DNA of 64,000 nt from Hygrocybe punicea (GCA_963556145.1 OY744467.1:5642001-5706000), one strand, 5' to 3'. Shown: positions 13,085 to 24,414, numbered from the stretch's first letter. Program-made: numbers and translations. The notes: generated by a model from the sequence alone, not told the origin.

Positions 13085-15476
13085 ATGCAACGCTCCCACG
13101 ACGAGTTTCTCCAAGCCCTCGATGAAAACATGCGCCAAGACCTTGCCGACGCGATAGCGGAGGTGCGGGAGGTTGACCAAACGGCCCATGAAGTCATGCA
13201 AGAGGGCCGCGAGGTGGAAGCGTCCCAATGGGTCTTCAGATGGAAGCGGGCACTGGTACGTGGTCGAATAGCACATTGTAGGCCAATTCACAAATGAACG
13301 TAACGCGGACAACAGTGTGCCTATGTAGGTATTACCGCGTAAATCCGGGAGAGTGGGATTGAGGTCGTCGAGTCCGCCGGATGGAGGAGTGCCAGGATGC
13401 TGATGGTGGAAATCGAACGTTGGATCGTGAACCGCTGTAGAGGGTCGACCTCCCTCTGAGTCCGTATCATCGATATATCACGAATCCGAACCAACCCGAT
13501 GCTGCCATTCGACTTGCATTCGAACCCGACGTAACCCGACGTGACGTGATGTGACATGACGTGACCCGACGTGACCGACGTAACCCGACACATGCCGCTT
13601 TGTGACGGCCGCTTTTGGGCTAAATCCGGCAGCCTCAAATGCCTCGGAGTTCCAATTCCAGGAGATGGATCTCTTCGGACTCAATCCCCGACTTCGGATT
13701 TACTTTATTTATGCATCCCCTCGTCCTTTCGGAGATATGTAGGACTTTCTAGATCTTTTCCTTGCATATTCATTTTCCCCTCCATTTCCTGTCTTCGTTG
13801 CTTTGCAACCCCCCTTTCCACATCCCCATTCCAACCTTTCTTTGTAGCTTACCATCGGCCGAAGTAGACATGTCCGAAAGTAGATTACTGTTTCCTGTAC
13901 TATAAAAACGGTCCCCGACGACCGTACAAAAAAAGATACCATTAGTCCCCGTTTCCCTTTAGTCAGAATCACGTTTTAATCCCTTCAAATGCTCGTCCAC
14001 GAAGATCCTTAGCTTTTTATAGTTCACTTCGTCGTCTTTATCGTTGTTTCCGTATATTCATTCATCGTTTCCGACCCAACCCGACCCGACCCGCCGTACC
14101 CGACATCATCGGCATCGTCGGGTTCTTTATTATTTGTCCGTTTTCACTCCGTTCATCGCCGGCTTCGTCGTTATTAGTCCAGTTTTACGTGGCGGCTTTA
14201 CTTTTACTAACATTCCCTTCTTTTTACTTCTATTCCCGACACTGATTTATCCAGTCACTTCTACGCTGACACCCTCTGGTTAGGATCTTTATTATTTCTT
14301 CTTATATAGTTCCGAAGCCACCAAGAACCCGCATCTACACCGCCAGGAACATATATGATGGGAACAGGAGACGGCAACCCAAGAGGCAGCAGAGGAGGCA
14401 CAACGCCGGGAGGAGGATCAAAGGGAGGCTGAGGCGGCAGCGGAAAGAAACAGGCGGCTGAAAAGGAAGCGACCCGACGCCAGAAGGAACGAGATGAAGA
14501 GGCAGCAACCGCTAAACGGGACTACGAAGCCAAGCGTAAACGACTGGCGGCCGAATTCGTCCTGGAGCAGCAAAGGAGAAATGCCGAGTACCGGGTGATT
14601 CCGGACGGGTTCGAGGACGTAGGGGAGCTTTCGCAAACGCAACATACGGACGGTCCGATTGGTGGGGCGGCCGATGACGAGGACGACGCAGTTTCCTCGC
14701 CCTCGAATCACGAAATGGAGTGGGAGGCGGCCCAACTCAGGGAAATCAAGCAAACGAATCCGGCAAACGACGGTTTGAAAGACTTCTCCATCCCGAGGGG
14801 AGAGTTGGAGGGGCCAGTGGGGGAGGACCAGAATAACGGGCCGTCCGTACGTCGTCCCTTCTTCACATTGTGCCAACTGACGAAGTTCCAGCTAACCGGT
14901 CCGTTCCGTATCCGACAGTGCGATGGGTGCGAAATCGCAAAGGAAGCCTGTCGAGGAGTCGAGGGCTTTGCCTGCAAGCAGTGCAAGCGCTTGAAAAAGA
15001 AGTGCATATTGGCGGCAAGGGGCGCGATTGGAGGGGTGAAAAAGACCGCACGAAAGGGAAAGGAGAAGGCTCGTAACCCGGCCGCGAAACGCAAGATCAT
15101 CCCGATGGTCGAAATCCTGGTCAAGCGCAAGGTACCGGTCAAGGGGCCGTCAAGTAGTAAGCGGACGCTCTCGGAGGTGGAACCCGACTCGGAATCAGAG
15201 GCAACGGATCCGAAAGAACTCGAGGTCCCGAGGCACGTACTGAAATGGCCCCGGATAAATGAAGACTTCGAGGAAAACCTCAACTATATGTGGCAGGTCG
15301 CCAACAAGTCCCAGAATGACATCGCGATGGCCGCGGAACAACTCGCCACATACACGGCCACGGTCAATTCTCGTCTCACAACGATAACCCAACAACTCAA
15401 CCGGATCCACGCCAACCACGCACTCCTCATTATGCAACTCGAAATTGTGGGCGTCAAAACCCGGGGAACAAAGTGA
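13085..15476 (+). pseudogene. Antisense gene inside Gypsy-1: coiled coil plus Zn2Cys6-like protein, broken
   Basis: It lies between integrase and 3' LTR on the strand opposite to pol. Exon 1, from ATG 13085, encodes a Glu-rich helical start (SHDEFLQALDENMRQDLADA). A 60-nt intron (13256-13315, GTACGT..CAG) leads into a second exon that passes TAA 13340-13342 and reaches 13435, where a solo LTR (13436-14339) interrupts it. After 14344 the same frame resumes, with TGA 14356-14358, into a Glu/Ala/Arg coiled coil (EAAEEAQRREEDQREAEAA). A frameshift near 14440-14460 moves to the frame that stays open to TGA 15474-15476. That part holds C-X2-C-X6-C-X7-C-X2-C-X6-C (14919-15005), a Zn2Cys6 spacing, followed by Lys-rich sequence and a C-terminal helical region. 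It could bind DNA; this is inferred. Confidence 0.75.
13436..14339 (+). mobile_element. Solo LTR inserted in the antisense gene of Gypsy-1
   Basis: It begins TGTAGAGGGTCGACC and ends ATCTACA, flanked by CCGC at 13432-13435 and 14340-14343 (a 4-bp duplication, or 5 bp ACCGC if the last A is excluded). Removing it and one CCGC restores the reading frame of the host gene across the junction (AAC CGC|CAG GAA). The first bases resemble the start of the Gypsy-1 LTR and the fragment at 41848, so the families are related. The interior holds GACGTGAC-type short repeats at 13528-13590. Confidence 0.75.
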
Positions 15477-15811
15477 CGGGTTCCGTGGAGGAGAAGCGTT
15501 GGGAGGCCGGCCGGTCTGTACATATAAATGTGTAGTAAAATTTTGACACTTTTTCGGACTGAGAAACGAATAGACATAAAAAAAAAGAAAATCGACACTC
15601 TATCAGCTAGGTCCCCACTGGCAAGGGTGAAGCCCGAAGACTTTCCAAGCACGGCGTGATCGGGACTAATCGCATCATTCGAGTTCGTGAAATAAAAACG
15701 AAAAGGGGAGCGGAAACAGAAGGAGTCCAAAACTGAAACAGATAGTATCCCACCGGGTAGACCTGATGAGTACCAGCGGGTTGAAACCGGACCAAAACGG
15801 GGTACGGGTGG

Positions 15812-18800
15812 CTAATTGTCGTCAACGGGTTCATCAAACACTGGTAATTCGTCAGCCGGAGAGGCGGATCCGTTAGACGAGACGTCGGGTTCGTGCGTGT
15901 TCACCGGAAAGCGCAGAAAGCCATCAAGGGAGATCGAGAGACGTGAGCGGCTATAGTATGGTATAAGCCGGAACGCCGCGTACCGGGTTCGAGAAACGGT
16001 TCCGTCTAACTCGGCAAGAATGTAAGACTGACCCTCCATCTTGCGGACGACAATCATTGGACCAAACCAACGCGGCTTTGACTTCCGGTCTAGAGACATC
16101 TCGACCCGTGAATTCCGGATGAGTACCAGATCGCCGGGTCGCAAGTCGTAGCTTTTGATCGTATTCGCAAATTTCTCTTCGAACTGTCGAACGGATTCGA
16201 ACCGTGACTTGAGTACACGATCCCTAATGGTGTCAAGGTCCTCTGGCCGTTTCCGTAGTTGTTGGGCACGGAGAGCAATAAGTTCCGGCGTCGTCATAGC
16301 ACTTTGCCGTGGAACCAAATATGTTGCTTCAGCTAAGTCAAACGGAAAGAGGGGCTCGACACCGTGAGCCATATAATACGACAAATACCCGAGGTCCCGG
16401 TGGGTTGTAACCCGTTCTGCCCAAAATACCGAGTGTACAACGGTGTGCCAACTCCGCTCGTCGCCATCGCATGTTTTCATTATTGCTTCGCGAACATCCC
16501 GATGACGACGTTCGACGGGTCCGTTAGCCTGTGAGTTGTAGGGGGAAATCCGGATGTGTCAGATACCAAAACGGTCCGCGAGGTAATTGAGTGCGTCGAC
16601 GAACGGAGGGCCGTTATCTGTGACAATTTCTTCCAAAGCACCCCACCGGCACAGTATTTCTTCGAAAATAAAGGCACCTATGGTAGAACCTGTTTCCCGG
16701 CGCAGCATACGGAACTCCAGATACGAAGTAAGGGAGCATCGAGCTTGTACAATGTAGCGGAAACTGCCGGATTGGGGCATGTGCATGGTATCGATGTATA
16801 CTTTACGAAATAATGAAGCCGGAGTCGCAACCGTAGGCGGAATATGGTGGTAGCGCATTTGCTGGATTTGACACTGGTGACATGACCAGACATACCACTT
16901 GACGTCGTGATTCAAGAATGGCCACCAAAACCGATCCAAAAGATGAGTTCGAACAGAGAACACCCCCTTGTGTCCGAGGGAGTCGTGCACCTCGCGGATA
17001 AGTCGAAGCCGTTTACCAACGGGAACCACGACCTTATGTTTTCCGTGAGCGTCCTTCTTCCAAAGTTTATCGTCGATTAGGAAGAACTCGAGCGTGTATC
17101 TCATGAATTGGCGGAATTTCTGGTCGGAAAATCCAGGTGGACGCTCTAGTGTTCGAAGGAATTGTTCGACAACGCGAACCCGATCGTCAGCGGCAACAGC
17201 GTTTGCTGTCCGAGGGATATCGGCATCGGTTTGTTCCACAGAGTACACGGCTACCGGGTTTGTCGCGTAACTTCGGTTCTGGCAGGCCATACATAAAACA
17301 CGGGTGGATGAGTCACATCGGGGTGATCTGTAGTTGACCACTTCCATATAAAAACCATATGACCGGTCAATCCATTCTTCAAAATCATTGGTGTCGGGTG
17401 GATCAGCTTCAGTTCGTGGCCGGCGGGAGAGCCCGTCCGCGGCGGAGTGGTCAGAAGCCGGTACGTGGACTAGTGTGAAATTGAAAAGTAAAATCCCGGC
17501 GATCCACCGATTAATTGTGGCGTTTGGCTGAATATCCGGGTTGTTCAACATCCCCTTGATGTATTTAGCGTCGACCTCGACGGTCAAATTACGGACACCA
17601 ATGATAAACACCCGGAAGTAGCATAAGGCGTGGAAAAGGCCAAACAATTCCAGCTTAGACTGGGAATAGCGTGACTCGCGATCATTCCATGTGATGGACC
17701 CAAAGCGGCTTGGGTAGTGCTTTCCGTCATCACGGATCTGCATGAGGATGAACCCGACACCTACAACCGATGAATCCACGGCCAATATAACTTCCCAATC
17801 TTTTTCGTAATCGATGGTGCGCAAAGCGGGTGAGGTGACAACGGCATGTTTTAAGAAGTCGAATGCGGATAGTTCCACGTCCTGGAAATCAAAGGGTATT
17901 CCTTTCCGGGTGAGATAAACCAAGGGTCGAGCGTACAAAGCAAAGCCCTTGATGAAAATCCTCATAAGTCCGCAAGTACCAAGGAAGGCGCGTATATCGG
18001 TCGCGTTCCTAGGCAGAGGCCAATCGCAAATCTTCTGAACCTTCCCGGCGTCGGGGACACGACCTTCGTAAGTGCATGTATGACCAACAACAACCACAGA
18101 TGGGCGGCAAAGCTCCAGCTTCTTGCCGTTGAATGTTCCGCCAATGTACCGGAAACGTTGTAGGACTCAATTAACACCCTGAAAGTATTCCCACACAAAT
18201 CGTCGTATTCCATCGTTTTCCGGTATAGTCTCGTAGCCGCCATCGGGTAATTCATAATGGGTCGGGGGGCCTTTCAGAGGAATATCATCCATAAACAGGA
18301 TTGTTACATGCGGGATTTTGTCGCGTAAAATATATGTGGTATCCCCGTGCATGATCTGGGGTGAATTCGTATATCCCATTGCGATGCGTGTCAGACGGAG
18401 TGTACCAAGTGGGGATTGAAAGGTCATGTAGTCGCGCGAATCTGGATGCACAAGCCGCTGATCAAAAGATACGAAGAGATCTAAGGCCCCGTAACACGAA
18501 TGTCCGCCAAAGGATTCGGCAAGTTGGTCCGTCATTGGGGGCACCGCGGGGTCCCGGATAGTGACAGCGTTGAGCGGCTGTAGGTCGTGCACTAAGCGCA
18601 AGCTAAGACCGTCCTTCTTAATAACACAAAACCACCGGGAATGGTAAGAAGAATTGGAGGGCTCGTAGGTACCAGCGGCAATCTTATCTTTTATAATCCG
18701 GACGACTTCTGCCAGAATTCCGGGCGGTATAGGGATATTTTTGTGAACCCAAGGCGTGTGGGGAACGGTCGGGATATGGATTGGCGGAAAGTAATCAGTA

Positions 18801-19471
18801 TTGAATTGACCTTTCTCGGATTCGTTCCAAGCGAACACGGCTTCTTGTTCTTTGATAAGAAAATGGCCAAGTTTTTCCTCTTCCGGCCATAGAAAGTCAT
18901 CCGGGTTAATGTTGTATTTGTCGTGACGTTCCTGGGTGTAGCGGGTTCTGGGCGTAAAATCGGGTGGACGTGTCGGAAGCGTGGGTAAGTCGGCAAGCGG
19001 ATCACCAGTGATGTTACGAATAATCCTATACTTGTCCGGAAGAGTGGTGGAAATGGGACGAACTCTGTTCGCGACTTTCTTGTACTTTTTCCAGACAACG
19101 ACTCCTTTTAAATCGCGTTTGGGCGGGTCGGCGTTAACCTGGAATACATTATGTACAGGTTTAGTTTCCGAGGATACTTTTACAAGATGAGAATAGAGAG
19201 ATGACAATATAGATACCGCGTCCGAGGTTGAAGACGGCGGTTTTGAGGAGAAATCGAGCTCGAAAGAGAAACAAAATTCTTTAGAAGTGGAATCGGTAGA
19301 TGATGAATCAAAATGAAAATAGAGGGACGGGTCAAAAGGCGGGTCGGAATCCGAAGACGGAATAGAATCGGGAAGGGTATCATGAGAACAAATTGGATCA
19401 CTTGTGAGTTCCGGCTTATCATTCGTAGGCGCGACATCTCCTTGGAATGTGTCCGATTCCTCGATAATCAA
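15812..19471 (-). pseudogene. Gypsy-1 pol: reverse transcriptase, RNase H, integrase, two in-frame stops
   Basis: The frame is -1 relative to gag-protease and stays in phase from 19471 to TAA 15814-15812, apart from TGA 18169-18167 and TGA 16561-16559. RT: WFCVIKKDGLSLRLVHDLQPLN (fingers/palm, about 18600) and the catalytic ILFMDDIPLKG near 18280, with F-M-D-D in place of Y-x-D-D. The RNase H region starts near AVDSSVVGVGF (about 17780). Integrase: an H-H-C-C finger (HDSLGHKG...CHQC, about 16990-16870) and the catalytic D, D, E of VYIDTMHMP, VTDNGPPF and NSQANGPVERRH. The integrase C-terminal part has RPGDLVLIRNS and PRWFGPMIVV. I see no chromodomain. Both stops lie where arginine (CGA) is expected, so they look like CGA to TGA. 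Confidence 0.88.
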
Positions 19472-19477
19472 AAACCC
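19471..19477 (-). promoter_or_regulatory. -1 ribosomal frameshift heptamer GGGTTTT at the gag-pro/RT junction
   Basis: The minus strand reads G GGT TTT TGA in the gag-protease frame. That is the X XXY YYZ form, directly before the stop TGA 19470-19468. Slipping back one base gives TTG ATT ATC GAG, which enters the RT frame. I have not tested for a downstream pseudoknot. Confidence 0.6.
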
Positions 19478-22184
19478 GGTTTCCGCGTGTCGGATCGGGC
19501 ACGCCGTTCTTTTTCGTTGTGTTCCACCGTCGGAACAGTAACTATTGCACCGGAATTAGGATCGGTAAGCGTGATAATCTGATTGCCATCACGGAAATCC
19601 TTTGTGACGAGATTAGTTAACGTGGCGAATGGACGACCCAACAAAACTTCATATGGGGTGTCCTCAATGACTTGGACTTGGAGGTAAATATCGAATTCTC
19701 CAAATCTGAAACGAAGATTTGCAATCCATCCGAGCGTATCATTGTCCATCGAATTGGCGGATTGTAAGACGAGTTTGTGATTTTGCAATCCGAGACCGAG
19801 TTTGTTCCATAAGTCGCGCCGCATACCGATGATCATAGATCCCCCATCCACAACACATTCAAACCGGTATGTTCCATCGATGAGCGGGTAGATGGCACGA
19901 AGGGGCACAGCGTTTTCGGCAACAATGAGTGGAATATTCTCGTGGCAATCATCACACGGGCGGGTTGGGACGTTACTCGTCATTGCTTGGTGGAAAACCT
20001 GGGCCGGATTTGCTTTGTTAGGAATCTTTTTCGAAGTAGTAATTTCCTTGAAATGTCGGCGGATATCCGGTGCTATGGCCAATAGTTCGCGTTGTGAAAC
20101 CCTGATTTCCATATCGAGAGCCCAACTAGCCACGGATTTCGCCAGACGAGCATCCTCGACAGGAGCCTGATAATGATATTGCGGCGGGGTCGGAAAGGGA
20201 CCGGTTTGTGGAGCGGGTGTTCGTGGAATTGAAGCCGTCACGGCCGAAGGAGGTTGCGGTTGTGCAGAAGAAGGACTGGCTACCGGCGGGTCCACAGGTG
20301 CGGAAGGAACAGGTTTAAGAGACGGATTGGGTGCTCTCCCTTTCCCTTTGGAGTAGCAAGGTGGAATCTCGACCCCGTCGAATTGGACATGCTTACTTTT
20401 CGCCTTCTGAAGTTCCGCTTCCAAAACCTGGATTTCCTCTTCGCAGTCATTGTCGTCAGGAACACATACATGGTCGTGAACTGTGGAATGATAGACCTCG
20501 TTAACAAAAGGGAGAGGAGCGTCTTCGTTGGGAACATCGACAACTTCCACGATGTTGACCTTCATATGAGGAGGGGGGTCGCGTTGCGTCGTGACTGCTG
20601 CTTTCTGTCCGGGGTTCTGGGCATGCCAAAGGTCGAAGCGTTCCCGAAGAGTTTGGCCGACAATATGACGAGGGATAAAATATCCGTTGGGTAAGACGAC
20701 ACGACCGGCCTCGTTGTGGATACACTTTCCATTGCAGATATATTCGTCGACGTGGGGGCATTGCGGAATCAAGTGCATCGGGTCGTGACAAAAATAGCAA
20801 CATTTTTCCGCCGGAGGTGGTACTGATCCGTTGTCTGTAAGGCGGGGAGCCGGGGGACGTGGTATAGGATTCGGATGCGAATGCTGGGCGGCCATGGTCT
20901 GGGTAAGCATTGCTATTTGTTGCGTCATAAGCCGCATAAGATCGGCCATGCCATTATCGGGTGGTTCCGCTTTTGGTACAATGGGTTCGGGAGTGGGACG
21001 AGTACACGTGGATCGGGTAAAGGATCCTTGGTCGGCTGCGGTTCCGGCCAACAGGAAATGAGCGCAATTGTGAAATTCCTGAAAATCGTAAGGATCGTCG
21101 TGGAAATGGTCGGGTTTGCTATACTGCATCCTCATTTTAACCCACTGTTTGAGATCAGGGTCGAATCCGGCCTCATACGCCAGATTTCGTTCACGTTCTG
21201 AGATCCGTCTCTTGTCAAGTAAGAAACCCGCGATACGGAAGAATTCTCTATAATATTCTCCCAACTCTGCACGGGTACGGATCCCATGTCGGGCTTGTGT
21301 AATAGTAAGTCGATCAAGGTCCGTGACCAAATATCGTCGATCGTCCTCAGCACCGGGATATAATTGTATAACCGCTTTTCGAAAATCATCAAAATCGCCA
21401 CCGGCCGCTGTCGGTAAACGATCCCAAATCTCGAAGTCGGCTATACTGGCATACCAAAGACTATGTTTAATTTTGCCCCTGTCGTCGAGTTTGGCCTCGT
21501 CTGCTAAGAGGTCGACTTCGTCGAAGAAACGTTTAAGATTTAACGGGTTCCCGTCAAAGGTTGGAGCCGTGGCATGGCCACGTGCAGGCATTTGTCAGGT
21601 AGCGGCCATAACGGGTGTAGGAACGGGGATCGAGGACGTAGATGTAGATGGGATGGGAACAACGGGAACCGGAATTGATGATGTAAAAACTATAGGAGAC
21701 GAGATCGCAATATTTGACAAATCGGGAAGCGGAACACTGAAATTCGTGGATAACGATGTCGAGGAGGCAGACGAGACAATACTAGATGTCGGAATGGGAT
21801 CGGGAGACGAAATCGAAGACGGGACGATAGATGGAACGGTACTAGAAACGGAAGCCAATTGTTGTTGAGCGGAAGATGACGAGGTTGGTGTGGAAGGGGG
21901 TGAGCTTAATTCGGAAGATTTGTCCGAAGAGATGCGGATGACCGGGATTTCGAGGGGTAAATCGATAGGTTCTGGTCTATTGGACGGAGTAAATAAAGGG
22001 GTACCAGATCCGGACACAAGTGGAAGGGCAGTGTGCGACGCTAGGTGCTCAGGTACGTCAAATAAAACTTCCTCTTGGTTTGTCGGATTGTTAACGGAAA
22101 GCGAAAGTTCTTCTCGAAGGGTTCGTGTATGTGACCGGAGTCGGGAAGCAATAGGGGACCTGGGTTGATTTGTACTTGAACCAC

Positions 22185-22202
22185 TCCTCGCGGTGGGCTC
22201 CA
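22185..22202 (-). promoter_or_regulatory. Gypsy-1 primer-binding site
   Basis: Two bases after the 5' LTR the minus strand reads TGGAGCCCACCGCGAGGA, starting TGG as expected for complementarity to a tRNA 3' CCA end. I cannot name the tRNA. Confidence 0.6.
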
Positions 22203-22204
22203 GT

Positions 22205-22909
22205 TGTGACAGCGAGTGTGGTTGTAGATCCGAATGGGAATCTACTGTGAAGGGTGATCAGCTAGTAGAAGTGATCAAAGGAGTGGCAAGTAGAGAATCC
22301 GAGGTCACGTAAGTGGGAACCGGAGAGGATTGGACCTTTCCGATTGGTCGGGTTGGTTTCCGATTGATCGGGTTGGTGTCCGATTGGTCGGGTTGGTTTC
22401 CGGATTGATTTGGGTGTCGGATCCGGTTGGGTCGTGGAGTTGACGAAGAGTATTTGGGGATAGTAAGGGCGGGTTTGTTACGGGATAACGGAAAGTGGTG
22501 AGAGACTTAGTACGAAAGGGTTCTGTGCGTTTTGGGGTGAAGAGTCAACTTGTATTATTGGTACAACTATCTCTACATTTTATAGTACTTAAACAAGGCA
22601 GTGCTCTGCACAGGCCAGTTAGGAGAAGAGGCAGTAAACATCAAATCTACTGAAACATATCAACCCGATCAGTGTCTCTACGAAATGTGATAGGAACTGT
22701 AGTATAGGAGTGAACCGGTGTTGATGATTGTCGTGATGAGAACGTATACAATCAGGTTGAGCGCCGCCCTGTGTTACGGATCGGATCCGGATCCGGGTTT
22801 GGTGGATTTTGGAACGTATTTTGATTGGGTTCGTTATAGGTCTTTGTGCGGATTCAGGCTGTGTCGTATATGTCGGGTTTTCGTGTATAGAGGGACCCTG
22901 CCCTCTACA
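22205..22909 (-). repeat. Gypsy-1 5' LTR
   Basis: Offset from the 3' LTR by exactly 10118 bp with no indel. TATAAAA on the minus strand at 22584-22578 would drive the genomic RNA. The visible differences are GACAGCG here versus GACGGCG near the start of the other copy and TGATTGGG versus TGATCGGG; both are transitions at CpG. Confidence 0.92.
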
Positions 22910-23632
22910 CCATGCCTACCATAATCCTCCCTGACTATCCGATGACACCCCTCACCTGCATGCATACTCTGAACAATCCTCAATCACAATTCATTTCACT
23001 GTTCTCTCTAATCCAACCATTGCCAGAGCACACTCCTTCAGACTTTGACCACAGACCATATGATTTCCCAATACAGTGAACTGACCCCTATTGTTTATTG
23101 TTCACATGTCATCACTACAATGCAGTACCCAACAACTTGTTCTCACCCATGCCATGACTCGAAACCTACCCACATTCCTTTATTCTTTTCCATCTGTAAC
23201 CTTGAACTCCTACACTCATTTATAACAATTCCCTTTCTTAGAAGAATACTGACATCAGGTGGATGTCATTGTTCCACACCAGGACAAGACATCACCCCTC
23301 AATATGTCATCAACACAGACATTGTCATCCAGTACAGCTTACGCTGTTCACATGTCTGACCTCAACCATTCCACTGTTCTGGTTGGTTTTCTCCCAACAC
23401 ATTCCTTTATTTTCTTTCATACCAACTTCACCACTATGCCCACACTATCTCAAGACACTCCCTTCACCAATCCCATGCTGGACAATGCCTCTCTCCAACC
23501 CGACCATGCAATGCACCTGCCAGACTACCAACTTGCCCATTACAGCAAGTGTAGACCCCAAATTGGCAATTCTGCATATCACATGATCTGATGACAAATT
23601 ATCTGAGTCATCCAGACCTCTTCTATCCCTCA
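22910..23632. other. Non-coding stretch right of Gypsy-1
   Basis: CA/CT-rich, no supported gene. Frames are short and overlap on all strands. Composition matches 11566-12086. Confidence 0.35.
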
Positions 23633-23640
23633 ATGACACC

Positions 23641-24083
23641 TAGTAAAATGCATGGGTTTTCTCCCAATGTATAATGGATTTAATTTGGGATTTTTATTAC
23701 AAAATGAATTCTTGGAAAAGTGCTGATATTTTTACATTGCAAGGTAAATATAATACATACCAACAAGTTTGATTATCCAGGGGTACAAAAATTCTCAATG
23801 CAATCATATCTAATTCTGCTTTTAAAGCCCAGGGGTACAAAATACCCCTGAAAACTCGGACCATTTGGAGTTTGAGGGGTATTTTGTACCCCTGGGCTTT
23901 AAAAGCAGAATTAGATATGATTGCATTGAGAATTTTTGTACCCCTGGATAATCAAACTTGTTGGTATGTATTATATTTACCTTGCAATGTAAAAATATCA
24001 GCACTTTTCCAAGAATTCATCTTGTAATAAAAATCCCAAATTAAATCCATTATACATTGGGAGAAAACCCCTGCATTTTACTA
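23641..24083. mobile_element. Palindromic hAT-type MITE, 443 bp, 209-bp TIRs, 8-bp TSD
   Basis: The arms 23641-23849 and 23875-24083 are near-perfect inverted copies around a 25-nt loop. The ends read TAGTAAAATGCA. ATGACACC occurs directly on both sides (23633-23640 and 24084-24091). An 8-bp duplication is the hallmark of hAT-type transposition. It has no coding capacity. The central block contains CCCAGGGGTACAAAATACCC. Confidence 0.88.
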
Positions 24084-24091
24084 ATGACACC

Positions 24092-24414
24092 CAGGCCCCC
24101 AGTTGGATCACAAGAACATCAACATGAGGATGCCTCATGTCCATCTCATGGTGAACACATGGTGTAGTTGGACTTACTGTAGCCTCATGGTTGGACTTCT
24201 ATTTACCTCCCCTCAAGACCAGTCACTATATCTACTGTTCTTGTAGTTGGTTCGGACTTTTTCGTCTTTTCTCTTCTTTACGTTTAGTCTTATCTTGGGT
24301 AACCCCCATGGCTTGCATGACATTAGACCATGAACCCCCCCTCTTGTAGCAGTGTTGTCTTAGTTGTAAGCAACAATGAAACTGCTGTTTTCTCCTCTGG
24401 AAACCAACTCCCAG
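24092..24414. other. Non-coding spacer
   Basis: No gene supported. It lies between the MITE and the left long inverted repeat. AGCAACAAT at about 24369 also occurs just outside the right repeat, so the repeat may once have extended further. Confidence 0.4.

Larger units (their letters stand above)
19468..22203 (-). pseudogene. Gypsy-1 gag-protease frame, with one in-frame stop
   Basis: One continuous minus-strand frame runs from the PBS (first codon after the LTR CTG at 22203; no ATG precedes 21600) to TGA 19470-19468. It is cut by TGA 21597-21595, after which ATG 21591 is in the same frame. The first 200 codons are Ser/Pro/Thr-rich and disordered. The capsid-like part (FDGNPLNLKRFFDEVDLLAD onward) is followed by a CCHC zinc knuckle CYFCHDPMHLIPQC near 20790-20750. 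A retropepsin-like domain follows, with the active-site triplet DGGS in VVDGGSMIIG (about 19850) and a flap-side VLLGRPF (about 19640). The frame ends in the slippery heptamer described below. Translation may start at a non-ATG codon, after splicing, or the copy may have lost its ATG. Confidence 0.85.
12087..22909 (-). mobile_element. Gypsy-1: full-length Ty3/Gypsy LTR retrotransposon (reads on minus strand)
   Basis: Two 705-bp LTRs (12087-12791 and 22205-22909), in direct orientation and with no indels between them, bound a 9.4-kb interior. I see only two differences between the LTRs, so insertion was recent. The order on the minus strand is 5' LTR, PBS, gag-protease frame, -1 shifted RT-RNase H-integrase frame, about 335 bp of spacer, a gene in the opposite orientation (13085-15476), PPT, 3' LTR. 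In the 5' direction the LTR begins TGTAGAGGG and ends TCACA. No matching target duplication is visible: CCCGT lies before 12087 and CCATG after 22909. Confidence 0.92.

Noticed and set aside
14708..15283. Minus-strand frame opposite the Gypsy-1 antisense gene, as a continuation of pol
   Set aside because: Pol ends at 15812 with a normal stop after the integrase C-terminal domain; codon use and the Zn2Cys6 spacing support the plus strand.
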